Shown in pieces: positions 34,973 to 43,636 of a DNA stretch of 64,000 nt (within the stretch, counting starts at the first letter, position 1; each line of letters begins with the position of its first letter). The notes below the pieces were generated by a model. The model was given only the letters and a program-made list of their open reading frames with translations. It was not told where the DNA came from and searched no databases. Source of the stretch: CAYSRM01 sp964475205 (GTDB lineage Bacteria > Verrucomicrobiota > Kiritimatiellia > UBA8416 > CAYSRM01); NCBI GenBank assembly GCA_964475205.1, contig CAYYVQ010000011.1, positions 1-64,000 on the forward strand. The letters run 5' to 3'. Made by a program: the position numbers and the translations under genes.

Positions 34973-35485
34973 CGCGCTATTCCATACCCCTTTTTTAACC
35001 TGGTCTATTAAAGCGCTGATAAAAAACCAGGCTCTCCCATTCCACATTGATTACGTCGCACAAGTTAAAACTGCGGTTGACACTGCAAATCAATATCGTT
35101 TCCCTTCCCAACAACTTGCAAATTGCCTGGCGTCTTTCATGAATAGATAAGGTTAAGAATAGCAGGTTAAAGCGTTATGTGTAAAGCGTTGCCGACCGGG
35201 AACCGGCGGCAACGGAAAGCACGAGAAGGGCGATTTCTTATTGGCGCTCGCGGGTTACGGGATCTGGCTTCGCCGGGCCTGCGGCGAGACTTGTAACCCG
35301 CTATACCTCAGTGAGTACAGCAGTTTGTGTCAACCTGCTTATTGCGCAGGGGATGCATGCCGGATTTCCGATTGTCTTTACGCATGCTAAAGGCATGTTA
35401 AGATACTGATGTTTTACTCATTACCTTTGGCCCAGTGGTTTTAAGAAGCATTCAGTGTTTGCAATAAATTGAGGGGAATGGCCGT
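34973..35485. other. 513-base intergenic region rich in repeat traces
   Basis: No gene seen. It holds atgaatagataaggtta (35141-35157), which resembles the end of the 7765-7945 element with one or two differences; the palindrome at 35250-35301; a 7-base inverted pair attgatt/aatcaat (35046-35094); and a short stem catgc/gcatg near 35383-35397. It separates two divergently transcribed genes and so should hold promoters for both; none was clear. Confidence 0.5.
35250..35301. repeat. GC-rich fold-back
   Basis: Outer 9-bp arms gcgggttac (35250-35258) and gtaacccgc (35293-35301) are perfect; inside, tcgccg and cggcga add further pairing. About 52 nt in all. A REP-like unit or cruciform; it is 185 bases before the next start and has no T-run. 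Confidence 0.6.
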
Positions 35486-37126
35486 ATGAACGGAAAACGG
35501 CAACTTTATATCCGGTGGAGCAGGGTGATGCCGGCGCTACTTGTGGCAGCGGCATTAGCTGCGTATGCCAATTCCTTTTACGGTTCTTTTGTACTAGACG
35601 ACAACTATCTTATTGTTGAGAAAGCCGGAGAGTACAAGACATGGACGCCGGAATTCGGGCAGAGATGGCTTGTAAAATGGACTTTCAAGCTCAATTACCT
35701 TGTGGGAGGGCTTCAGGAAGCGGGTTACCATGCAGTAAACCTTGCCTTTCACATTGCCTGTGCGCTCCTGGTGTACGGGTTGATCCTGAGGACTTCCGGG
35801 GCGCTTTATCGAGATAACAGGCAGTCAACAGCGGTATTTGCCGGTCTTACTGCTCTCTTGTGGACTGTGCATCCGCTTAATACCGAAAGCGTAACCTACA
35901 TATGTCAGCGTTACGAATCCATGATGGGGATGTTTGCTCTGCTTACTCTGTATCTGTTTGTCAGGGGTGTTCAGTCCGGGCGTTCAAAACCATGGTTGTT
36001 TGCTTCGGTTTCTGCATGCCTGGCCGGTATGGGAACCAAGGAAGTTATGGTGGTTGTTCCCCTGGTTGTGCTGGCATACGATTATGTATTTGTCAGTCGC
36101 GGATTCATCCGGATGCTGAAGGCGCGGTGGTTGTATTATGCGGGACTTATAGCAACTTTGCCGGCATTGTCTGCGTTGGAACTTCGTTTTATCAGGCAGG
36201 TTGCGTCAGGGGGAGGGGTTGGTTCGGTCAAGCTTGTTTCGCCGCTTTCAGTCTGGCAGTACTTGATTACGCAAGCGGAGGTGATACTTCATTACCTGAG
36301 AGTCTCTTTTATTCCTTTTCCCCTGTGCCTGGATTATGCATGGGAACCTGCAGGCGGAATCAGCGACGCGTGGCTGTCGGTTATGCTGGTGACATGTCTG
36401 CTGGTTGCCGGTGTGGTTCTTGTTATTTTTAAAAAATCTGCAGGATTTCCGATTATATGGTTCTTTGCCTTTCTTTCTCCTTCTTCCAGCATAATTCCGC
36501 TTGCTGACATAGCTGCAGAGCACAGGATGTATATGCCGCTTGCAGGTGTAGTTGTGCTGGTTTCCTGCATCTTGTACCGGCTGATAATGCATAATAAGGA
36601 TTCTGCCAGTGGCAGGGCCTTTATAGTTGCCGGTGTTGTTTTGCTTGCGGGCGCATTAGGCTTCCGTACGTATCAGCGGAACAAGGCGTATTATTCTGAA
36701 AATGTTATGTGGAGCCGCGTGATTAAAACAAACGAGGAGAATCTTCGCGCCCGGAATACTCTTGCCTCAATTCTGCTTAAATCCGGAAGAGAAACCGAAG
36801 CGCTTCGACATTTGAAATTTGTGCTGGATCGCACTTCGGATGTCGAAACTGTTACGCAGCGTTATTCGCCGGAGACAAAATTTGCGCCCATACCCAGCAA
36901 TTCCGATCGGCACAACAGGGTCCTGGCATTGGCCAACCTGGGCGTATATTACGAACGGGAGGGCAAATATGACATAGCGGCAGATCATTACATCAAGGCT
37001 CTAAGGCTTTTCCCTTATAAGCGGGAAGTTCTTGCCGCATATAGGAGCCTGATGAGGCGGAGGGGCCTGGATCCCGCAGAATATGAACAGCGCCTTACCA
37101 GGGAAGTCTGGTTTTTTGACAGATAA
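35486..37126 (+). CDS. TMTC-like membrane protein with C-terminal TPR
   Basis: 546 residues. One N-terminal helix is followed by an acidic first loop (YGSFVLDDNYLIVEKAG), then about nine hydrophobic segments to residue 400, with TVHPLNTESVTYICQRYESM and GMGTKEVMVVVPLVVLAYDY, the pattern of TMTC/PMT-like membrane proteins with TPR tails. The last 150 residues contain about two to three TPR-like repeats (LRARNTLASILLKSGRETEA; NLGVYYEREGKYDIAADHYI). TMTC proteins O-mannosylate extracellular proteins in eukaryotes; a glycosyl-transfer role here is an inference. It converges with the pseudopilin gene across a terminator. Confidence 0.7.
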   Translation: MNGKRQLYIRWSRVMPALLVAAALAAYANSFYGSFVLDDNYLIVEKAGEYKTWTPEFGQRWLVKWTFKLNYLVGGLQEAGYHAVNLAFHIACALLVYGLILRTSGALYRDNRQSTAVFAGLTALLWTVHPLNTESVTYICQRYESMMGMFALLTLYLFVRGVQSGRSKPWLFASVSACLAGMGTKEVMVVVPLVVLAYDYVFVSRGFIRMLKARWLYYAGLIATLPALSALELRFIRQVASGGGVGSVKLVSPLSVWQYLITQAEVILHYLRVSFIPFPLCLDYAWEPAGGISDAWLSVMLVTCLLVAGVVLVIFKKSAGFPIIWFFAFLSPSSSIIPLADIAAEHRMYMPLAGVVVLVSCILYRLIMHNKDSASGRAFIVAGVVLLAGALGFRTYQRNKAYYSENVMWSRVIKTNEENLRARNTLASILLKSGRETEALRHLKFVLDRTSDVETVTQRYSPETKFAPIPSNSDRHNRVLALANLGVYYEREGKYDIAADHYIKALRLFPYKREVLAAYRSLMRRRGLDPAEYEQRLTREVWFFDR

Positions 37127-37131
37127 CCTGA

Positions 37132-37214
37132 ACCCGCATATCTCACGGAATTTCGTAGCGAGAGCCTGGATTGCTATCCGTGCTCGCAGCAGGAATTTTG
37201 TGAGATATGCGGGT
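37132..37214. repeat. 83-bp fold-back repeat
   Basis: Perfect 15-bp arms acccgcatatctcac (37132-37146) and gtgagatatgcgggt (37200-37214), with further pairing gaattt/aatttt inside. The right half (37170-37214) recurs, reverse complemented, at 62181-62225 with 43 of 45 bases identical. It lies downstream of the TPR protein gene. Confidence 0.8.
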
Positions 37215-37221
37215 GAAAAGT

Positions 37222-37253
37222 AAAAGGAGCGGTCTATAAGAACCGCTCCTTTT
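37222..37253. terminator. bidirectional terminator between converging genes
   Basis: aaaaggagcggt (37222-37233), 8-nt loop, accgctcctttt (37242-37253): a perfect 12-bp stem whose ends are A- and T-runs, so it can stop transcription from either side. It serves the TPR protein gene (plus) and the pseudopilin gene (minus). Confidence 0.85.
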
Positions 37254-37281
37254 CTTTGATCATAAACTCGTAGAATTGAGT

Positions 37282-37632
37282 TTAATTTCCTGTCGGAAGC
37301 TGGTGCATTGTCGGATCCGTTATGTCGCACACAGGATTCGTTCCGATTTCATTGTATGTATATTCTCCGCCTGACGGGCACTCCGGTGTATCTCCACCCT
37401 TGATATATTCGTTGACGTCATCATCATCAGGTGTTTGGCCCTGTGACAGATTCTGTTCCAGCGCCAACTGCTCTTTGGCGCCGTCGATCTGCCTGAGGTT
37501 GTTGATACATGCGTTCTGCCTTGACGTATTACGAGCCTTCACAAATGAAGGTATCGCGATAGCAGCCAGCAGACCGATGATCGCCACGACGATCATAATC
37601 TCTACCAGTGTAAAACCTTGTTTCTTCTTCAT
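37282..37632 (-). CDS. type IV pilin / type II secretion pseudopilin
   Basis: 116 residues from the ATG at 37632, chosen because AGGAGG lies directly upstream. The prepilin peptidase site is KKKQG/FTLVEIMIVVAII, with the conserved glutamate at +5 of the mature protein, and one N-terminal hydrophobic helix. The rest is short, acidic and has NACINNLRQIDGAK, a sequence type common in PVC-group pseudopilins. Two cysteines (ECPSGG, PVCDIT) may pair. It is preceded by a sigma-54 promoter and an NtrC-type activator gene, so its expression is probably switched on by that pair. Confidence 0.85.
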   Translation of the reverse strand: MKKKQGFTLVEIMIVVAIIGLLAAIAIPSFVKARNTSRQNACINNLRQIDGAKEQLALEQNLSQGQTPDDDDVNEYIKGGDTPECPSGGEYTYNEIGTNPVCDITDPTMHQLPTGN

Positions 37633-37710
37633 CGCATTCCTCCTTTCAGGATTTATGGGTTGCGAACTTACCCAGCGACACGTACCTGTGTCGAACGTCA
37701 TATCTGTAGA

Positions 37711-37725
37711 GCAAACTACGTGCCA
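37711..37725 (-). promoter_or_regulatory. sigma-54 promoter of the pseudopilin gene
   Basis: On the minus strand TGGCAC-GTAGT-TTGC (37725 to 37711) matches the sigma-54 -24/-12 consensus with GG and GC at the right spacing. Start expected near 37699, leaving a leader of about 67 bases with a good Shine-Dalgarno sequence. Pilin genes are classical sigma-54 targets controlled by PilR-type activators. Confidence 0.75.
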
Positions 37726-38110
37726 AACTTGTGTCTACTTCTAAAAATAGCCTGGATACTTCAATTAAGCAATAATTTACCTCTATTTTTGCGGAATTGG
37801 CATCTGCAATAAATATTTAATCTCGCATAGAGGCAAAGTTGCAAAAAAGGGTTGGCAGAATTGAGAAATATATTTTTGAAGGGGGATATGTAAAATTTAA
37901 AGGTAAAAGCTGAAAAAGATAATGATTACAGTGTTAGTGATTCAAATATGTAGCCACTTGAAAATTATGAAGCTTTGGTCTTCACATATATGCAAACGTG
38001 CGAAACTGTGCTTAGCCTGCATATCTCACATCTTCTCGATACGGGATCCTTAATAATGCCGGGTTCTGCCTGTGAAACGGGCTCGTTTGGTCTATTGAAG
38101 CATATCGGAA
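37726..38110. other. 385-base upstream region of the pseudopilin gene
   Basis: AT-rich, no gene seen. It lies upstream of the sigma-54 promoter, so activator-binding (enhancer) sites are expected here. A short tgcatatctcac (around 38018-38029) matches the arm of the repeat at 37132-37214 over about 11 bases, which may be chance. Confidence 0.4.
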
Positions 38111-39484
38111 TCAGGTTGTATCTGCGTCGGGGAGTTTCCGGTATAGTGTTGCAAGGCTTATATTGAGGGCTTTGGCCGCCTGTTCTTTGTCGCCTTTTGT
38201 ATGTTCAAGAACCTGGGCAAGGTATTCTTTTTCTTTAGATCTCAGGAAAGCTCTAAGGGACTTCGCGCGTGTTGCCTCAAGACTGGATGGGCCCTGCGTG
38301 GTTTGCGCAGTTATTGGTGTAGCAGCAATCTTGGGGGGCAGTACCTCTTTTTTGATCTTATTTTCTTCGCTGAATGTAAGAGCGTGTTTCATTGCATTCT
38401 CCAGTTCCCGGACATTGCCCGGCCACTTGTAGGATTCGAGAACTGCTGCGGTTTCACTGGTTATAAGGGGCGGGGGCTGATTTTCCTGGGTCTCGCTTTT
38501 GATAACATGATAGGCCAGGGGCATTATATCTTCTGTGCGTTCACGTAAAGGTTTTATTTCGATTGGAATAACACTGATCCGGTAATACAGATCCTGGCGG
38601 AAGGAGCCCTCCTGCATAAGTGTCTCAAGTGGTTTATTTGTGGCAGCGAGAACCCGGACGTTAATAGGTATATTTTGATTGCTGCCGACCCGCCGGATTT
38701 CCCTTTCCTGCAATACGCGCAGCAGTTTTCCCTGTATGCTCAGTGGCATTGCGCCAATTTCATCCAGAAAGATAGTTCCGCCTTCAGCTGTTTCAAAAAG
38801 CCCCTTTTTCTCAGAAGTGGCCCCTGTGAAAGCGCCTTTGGCATGTCCGAACATTTCGGATTCCAGCAACGGTTCGGGGAGGGCGGCGCAGTTAACGGCA
38901 AGGAAGTTATTGTTTTTTCTGTGACTGTGGGAGTGGATTGCCTTTGCCACCAGTTCTTTACCGGTGCCGCTTTCTCCATATATCAGCACAGTAGTGTCGG
39001 TGGGCGCTACTCGTCTGACCATCTCGCAGACATTTTTCATTGAAGCGCTTTCAGCAATTATATTCTCAAGGTGGTATTTTGTGTCCAGTTGGGCCCTGAG
39101 ATCTTCGTTCTCTGTCAAGGCTCGCTGGTAATCAAGGGCGCGCTGCACAGTAATAAGAAGTTCGTCGACTTTAAATGGCTTGGTTACATAGTCAAAAGCG
39201 CCAAGCTTTAAAGCTTCTATGGCTGTTTCTACAGAGCCGTAGGCGGTAAGCATTATCACACCCATCGCCGGTTTTTCCTGGTGCGCCAGCTTAAGCAGTT
39301 CCATGCCGTTTATCGGGCTCATTCTTATGTCCGAGAGCATCAGGTCAAAGTCTTCGGCTTGAAGCAGTTCCTTGGCCTTTACGCCGCCTAGAGCGCTGGT
39401 TACCTCGTATCCTTCTGCTTTCAGAAGTGTTGTCAGAACGCTCAATATACTGGGTTCATCATCAACTAGAAGAAGTTTTGCCAT
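38111..39484 (-). CDS. NtrC-family sigma-54 activator response regulator (PilR-like)
   Basis: 457 residues. Receiver domain at 1-120: LLLVDDEPS, phospho-acceptor Asp52 in LMLSDIRM, then Thr/Lys positions VIMLTAYG and VTKPFK. The AAA+ domain (about 140-380) has GESGTGKE (Walker A), GAFTGA (sigma-54 contact loop) and GGTIFLDEIG (Walker B). The C-terminal Fis-type helix-turn-helix is KGDKEQAAKALNISLATLYRKL. All parts for activating sigma-54 RNA polymerase are present. The adjacent pseudopilin promoter is a likely target. No sensor kinase gene is in the window. Confidence 0.9.
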   Translation of the reverse strand: MAKLLLVDDEPSILSVLTTLLKAEGYEVTSALGGVKAKELLQAEDFDLMLSDIRMSPINGMELLKLAHQEKPAMGVIMLTAYGSVETAIEALKLGAFDYVTKPFKVDELLITVQRALDYQRALTENEDLRAQLDTKYHLENIIAESASMKNVCEMVRRVAPTDTTVLIYGESGTGKELVAKAIHSHSHRKNNNFLAVNCAALPEPLLESEMFGHAKGAFTGATSEKKGLFETAEGGTIFLDEIGAMPLSIQGKLLRVLQEREIRRVGSNQNIPINVRVLAATNKPLETLMQEGSFRQDLYYRISVIPIEIKPLRERTEDIMPLAYHVIKSETQENQPPPLITSETAAVLESYKWPGNVRELENAMKHALTFSEENKIKKEVLPPKIAATPITAQTTQGPSSLEATRAKSLRAFLRSKEKEYLAQVLEHTKGDKEQAAKALNISLATLYRKLPDADTT

Positions 39485-39595
39485 TAAAAGCTGTTTCCGT
39501 ATGTCTGTTTACTGAGTTTTGCAGGGGAGTATAAAAACAATAGAAGGCAATAGTAAAGAAGAATTCTCAGTTTTTAGGTTTGGCAAAACCTGAAA

Positions 39596-40777
39596 TCAGC
39601 CGCCGCTGACGACTTCCCCCATCTTGAAGATGGGCAGAAACATACATAACACGATACCGCCGATTATGATGCCTAGAAATATCATCAGCAGAGGCTCCAG
39701 GAGCGATGTGAGTCCTGAGAGCATGGCATCGACTTCATCGTCGTAGAAATCGGCGATATTATCCATCATATCGTCAATTTTTCCTGTTTTCTCGCCTGCC
39801 TGCATCATTCGGACGAGCATAATGGGGAATACGGTTTGCTTTATCAATGCAGAGGATAAGGGTTCGCCTTTTTCGACGCTGTTTCTTGCATGCATTATGA
39901 CCCGCCCGGCCACCTTATTGCCTGTGGCCCCGGAGACAATTTGAAGAGCGTTTAATATAGGCACGCCGCTGCGTATAAGTTGTCCAAAGGTTCGGGCAAA
40001 TCTGGCGGATGCTACCTTTCTGTTCAGTTCCCCGAAGACCGGCACTTTAAGTGTAAATTGATCAAACTTGTAGGCGCCGCTTTCTGTTTGTTTCCATTTT
40101 TTGAATGCGATAACCAGTATTGCTATCCCCCCGAAAACAAAGAGGCCCTTACTCTGGAGGAATGCGCTCACGTCCAATAGCGCCTGTGTGGGGCCGGGGA
40201 GTTCAGCGTCGAAGTCTTCGAACATTTCGCCAAATACAGGCACAACAAAGATTATCAGGCCGATAGAAATAGCAATTGCGATGCACAAAACAATGACAGG
40301 GTACATCATGGCTGATTTGACTTTTCTTTTCAGTTTTGCGCTTGCTTCAAGGAATCCTGCCAGGCGCCCGATGGTTTCTGCCAGCTGGCCTCCGGATTCG
40401 CCGCCGTGAACCATGTTTGCGTACAATTCATCAAAGATTGACGGGTACTTCCGGAGGGCGTCGGAAAAGGCGGAGCCGTTTTCTATGTCTTTTTTGATGT
40501 TTTCTATCACATGCTTGAAGTTGGGATTGTCGGTCTGGTCGCGTAGAGCCTCCAGGGAAGCTACAATGGGCATACCGGCGGTCAACATTGCGGAAAGCTG
40601 CCGTGAAAAACCCGGAAGAAGATCTGAAACAATTTTTTTGGAGCCGGGTGTGCGTTTTCTCGCCTTTTTTGATGCGGCGCTTTTCCTGGCTCCTCCTGCG
40701 GCTTTTTGTCCGGAAGCATCACTCCGTCTTGTTCCGGAGGAAGCTTGCCGCGATCCTGTCTGTACTACTGGGCTCAT
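39596..40777 (-). CDS. gspF: type II secretion F-family inner-membrane protein (GspF/PilC)
   Basis: 393 residues. After a basic, Ser/Ala/Lys-rich N-terminal extension of about 48 residues come the two tandem GspF domains: QLSAMLTAGMPIVASLEALR and later TFGQLIRSGVPILNALQIV, with three hydrophobic segments (about 160-185, 208-225, 365-385). The platform protein of type II secretion and type IV pili, in the inner membrane, couples the ATPase to pilin insertion. The basic extension is unlike the typical family start. It follows the GspE gene on the same strand, 44 bases after it. Confidence 0.9.
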   Translation of the reverse strand: MSPVVQTGSRQASSGTRRSDASGQKAAGGARKSAASKKARKRTPGSKKIVSDLLPGFSRQLSAMLTAGMPIVASLEALRDQTDNPNFKHVIENIKKDIENGSAFSDALRKYPSIFDELYANMVHGGESGGQLAETIGRLAGFLEASAKLKRKVKSAMMYPVIVLCIAIAISIGLIIFVVPVFGEMFEDFDAELPGPTQALLDVSAFLQSKGLFVFGGIAILVIAFKKWKQTESGAYKFDQFTLKVPVFGELNRKVASARFARTFGQLIRSGVPILNALQIVSGATGNKVAGRVIMHARNSVEKGEPLSSALIKQTVFPIMLVRMMQAGEKTGKIDDMMDNIADFYDDEVDAMLSGLTSLLEPLLMIFLGIIIGGIVLCMFLPIFKMGEVVSGG

Positions 40778-40820
40778 GTGGTGGTTCTCTTTGCCTCTTT
40801 GCTTATTCTTATGCTACGAT

Positions 40821-42539
40821 TTAGCCGCCTGTGACTTCAAGGACTGATTCAAGGGAAGCTACGCCTTCCTTTACTCGTTGGAGGCCGGACTCTTGCAGGG
40901 TAAGCATTCCGTTTTCCTTGCCAAGCGCGATAAGCTCTTCGGCATTTGCGTTGCGAAGAATTGCCTGGCGGAGTTTCTCGGTTACACTCAGCACTTCCAT
41001 TACCGCGCCGCGTCCTTTATATCCTCTGTTGTTGCACCGCGGGCATCCTTTCGCCTCGTAGATTGTAACTCCTTCAAAAAACTCGGGAGGTATGTTGTTG
41101 ACTCGGAGTACTTCAGCATCAATTTCCATTGGTTTTTTACATGCCGGACACAGCCTCCGGTAAAGTCGTTGAGCCTGGGCAAGAATTAGACATGCGCCCA
41201 GCATGAAGGGTTCTATTCCCATATCAATGAGTCTTGTCACAGCCTGGGCTGCATTGTTGGTGTGCAATGTGGCTAGCACAAGGTGTCCTGTCAGCGCCGC
41301 TTCGATTGCTATGTGGGCGGTCTCTTTGTCTCTAAGTTCTCCGACAAGTATTTTATCTGGATCCTGCCGGAGAATTGATCTGAGCGCAGAAGCAAAAGTA
41401 AGGCCGACATTCGGATTGATTTGTACCTGGTTGAGTCCGGGAATCTGAAATTCAACCGGATCCTCGCAGGTTATAATGTTGGTGTCCGGCGTGTTTAGGT
41501 CCTGGAGACATGAATACAGGGTCATGGTTTTTCCGCTGCCGGTAGGGCCGGTGACCAGCACAATTCCGTTAGGTTGCGCAAGCGCATGCCGGAAAGCGCG
41601 GTGCGAGATGTCATCTAAACCCAGGTTGTCGACTCCGCCGAGCAGTTTTGATTTGTCAAGAGTTCGGATAACAACCTTTTCTCCATGTACAGTCGGCATC
41701 AGGCTGATACGTAGATCGACCTCTTTCCCCAAAGCCTTTATATGTGTGCGGCCATCTTGTGGAACCCGCCGTTCGGCAATATCCAGATCGGACATGATTT
41801 TGACCCTGGATATAACCGCATTCTGCATGCTTTTAGGGGGGCCGGGACGCTCAACAAGCCGTCCATCAATACGATACCGAAGTCGAACGCGCTTTTCTTC
41901 GGGCTCTATATGAACATCGCTGGCGTCTGTCCGGAGGGCTTCGACCAGGATCATGTTGACCATGCGGATAACCGGCGCTCCTTCAGCGCTTTCGAGCATC
42001 GCATCTATGCTGTCTTCGTCCTCTTCGTCTTCCAGGAGCTCGATTTCGCTGTCATCCTTCATGACGTCTTCCATGTCCAGTCCCTGGGCGCTTTCTTCGG
42101 TAAATGCATCAATAAGTTTCTGCGAAATCTCGTTTTCGGCGGCGACAAGGGAGGATACACTCATACCGGTAATAGTGCTGATTTCGTCAACAGCCATAAG
42201 ATCAAAAGGATCACCTAGAGCTACAGTCAGATGTTTGGCGGTTTTTGCCACTGGCAGCACAACTCTTTTCTGCATTATTTCTTTTGGTATAAGGTCGAGC
42301 AGATTTTTGTCAGGAGTGAACTTCGAGAGGCTGACCGGAGCTATCTTTAAATATTCTGAAAGAGCCAGGACCAGGTCCTCGCTTTTGATCAGATTCTTCT
42401 GTATAAGGTATTTTTCAAGCCGCAGCTTCTCGTTTCTTGCCTTTTCTACAGCATCGGCAATAGTTTCTGCGTCGATAACATTATTCTTGAGAAGAATATC
42501 AGAAATCTTTCCCCGTTGCTGTTCTCTTGTTTTGGCCAT
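40821..42539 (-). CDS. gspE: secretion/pilus assembly ATPase (GspE/PilB)
   Basis: 572 residues, the usual size. N-terminal MshEN domain (about 60-150; ALSEYLKIAPVSLSKF; VVLPVAKTAKHLTVALGDPFD), then the ATPase: GPTGSGKT (Walker A), ITCEDPVEFQIPG (Asp box), RSILRQDPDKILVGELRDKETA (Walker B) and LATLHTNNA (His box). The zinc site has CPACKKP and CPRCNNRGYKGR. Cytoplasmic hexamer that powers pseudopilus or pilus growth. The ATG at 42539 is divergent from the TPR-MshEN gene at 42750. Confidence 0.93.
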   Translation of the reverse strand: MAKTREQQRGKISDILLKNNVIDAETIADAVEKARNEKLRLEKYLIQKNLIKSEDLVLALSEYLKIAPVSLSKFTPDKNLLDLIPKEIMQKRVVLPVAKTAKHLTVALGDPFDLMAVDEISTITGMSVSSLVAAENEISQKLIDAFTEESAQGLDMEDVMKDDSEIELLEDEEDEDSIDAMLESAEGAPVIRMVNMILVEALRTDASDVHIEPEEKRVRLRYRIDGRLVERPGPPKSMQNAVISRVKIMSDLDIAERRVPQDGRTHIKALGKEVDLRISLMPTVHGEKVVIRTLDKSKLLGGVDNLGLDDISHRAFRHALAQPNGIVLVTGPTGSGKTMTLYSCLQDLNTPDTNIITCEDPVEFQIPGLNQVQINPNVGLTFASALRSILRQDPDKILVGELRDKETAHIAIEAALTGHLVLATLHTNNAAQAVTRLIDMGIEPFMLGACLILAQAQRLYRRLCPACKKPMEIDAEVLRVNNIPPEFFEGVTIYEAKGCPRCNNRGYKGRGAVMEVLSVTEKLRQAILRNANAEELIALGKENGMLTLQESGLQRVKEGVASLESVLEVTGG

Positions 42540-42679
42540 TCGTCTACCTCGGTATGCTCAGACATGTTTGTTTGATATCATGACTAACAGCTTAATTATT
42601 ACATAATTGAAAATTTCTGGCAATGCGAATTCATGAACCTCAGCGGCGATTCTCTACAGTTGTTGTTGCTGCATTTTTA

Positions 42680-42708
42680 TTGACGGTCTAACGCTTAGAG
42701 CGTACTTT
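42680..42708 (+). promoter_or_regulatory. candidate sigma-70 promoter of the TPR-MshEN gene
   Basis: TTGACG (42680-42685), 17-base spacer, TACTTT (42703-42708), 42 bases before the chosen ATG at 42750. Spacing is ideal; the -10 box is moderate. Confidence 0.45.
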
Positions 42709-42749
42709 CAAGTGGTTGAATCAGGTATACATTTTTGCATGGAGTAAAT

Positions 42750-43619
42750 ATGACCGAGGGAAAAAAAGGAAAAAAACAAGGCGGCGAACAAGCAGACATA
42801 AGGGCAGCTATATCTGCATTCGAGCAGATTCTTGAAGCGATGCCGAATGATCGCGGTTCTCTGGAAGCGCTCTATCACGCTTACGAACGCCTTGGTGAAA
42901 GCGAGAAGAGCCTGGAGTACCTGCTGCGGCTGGGTGAAGCGCTTATTGCAGAACATGACGTTGAATCTGCCTCAGAGCTTCTGGGTGTGTTGCAAGAGCA
43001 TTCAGACAGGCCAGAGGCCGCATCTCTCGTCAAGCGGATCAAGGAACTGACCGGGGAAGGAGCAGAAGAGGGTGAATCTCTGCCTCAACAGCAACCTGTC
43101 ACTTCTGCCGGATCGGATAAGGTAAGCTATAGCTTTAATATGGCTGAGGAGCTTTCGTTTGTGTGGAAGCTGCTGGAAGCCAATGATCTGACCCAGGAGG
43201 AATACTCCAGCGTTGTTCAGGATCTTACCGAGATGTCAGCAGGCGATGCCATATCGACAGTTTCCGTGTTGCATGTGCTTGAACATCGCAACTTTAAGAA
43301 TCTTGAAAAAATTATTGTAAAAGCATCGCAGGATACCAACACGCCAATTGTTTCGTTGTCGAGTTTTGATATGCCTGACGAAGCGGGCCTGCTGCTGTCG
43401 ATGGATTTCATGCTTAGACGCGGAGCTTTAATCTTTGGTTTCGTAGGGGACCATCCGATGGTGGCGATTATGAACCCGTATTCGTCACTGCTGCGGGAAG
43501 ACGTGCAAAAGCTGACGGCCAAAACGTGCCATTTCTTCATGTGCATGCCCGGCGAGTTTGACAGCGCGCTTGACAAAACAATGACGGTTCTTGCAGAGAC
43601 GGAAAATCCGGAAGAATGA
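42750..43619 (+). CDS. TPR protein with a C-terminal MshEN/GspE-N-like domain
   Basis: 289 residues from the ATG at 42750, picked over the ATG at 42735 because GGAG lies seven bases upstream. Residues 14-110 look like TPR helices (AFEQILEAMPNDRGSLEALY, LGESEKSLEYLLRLGEALI). Residues about 195-285 read like the cyclic-di-GMP/GspE N-terminal MshEN fold: PIVSLSSFDMPDEAGLLLSM, FVGDHPMVAIMNPYSS, EDVQKLTAKTCHFFMCMPGE, matching the order seen in GspE at 42539. There is no ATPase. It could regulate or tether the motor. Divergent from the gspE gene and 17 bases before the converging gspB end. Confidence 0.6.
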   Translation: MTEGKKGKKQGGEQADIRAAISAFEQILEAMPNDRGSLEALYHAYERLGESEKSLEYLLRLGEALIAEHDVESASELLGVLQEHSDRPEAASLVKRIKELTGEGAEEGESLPQQQPVTSAGSDKVSYSFNMAEELSFVWKLLEANDLTQEEYSSVVQDLTEMSAGDAISTVSVLHVLEHRNFKNLEKIIVKASQDTNTPIVSLSSFDMPDEAGLLLSMDFMLRRGALIFGFVGDHPMVAIMNPYSSLLREDVQKLTAKTCHFFMCMPGEFDSALDKTMTVLAETENPEE

Positions 43620-43636
43620 GCCAGGCGTAAGCGCGT

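Noticed and set aside
35902..36432. 176-codon frame inside the TMTC-like gene
   Set aside because: Same strand but different frame within a gene with clear membrane segments; cysteine-rich shadow.
41953..42606. 217-codon plus-strand open frame
   Set aside because: Antisense to gspE with serine-rich shadow composition; no motif.
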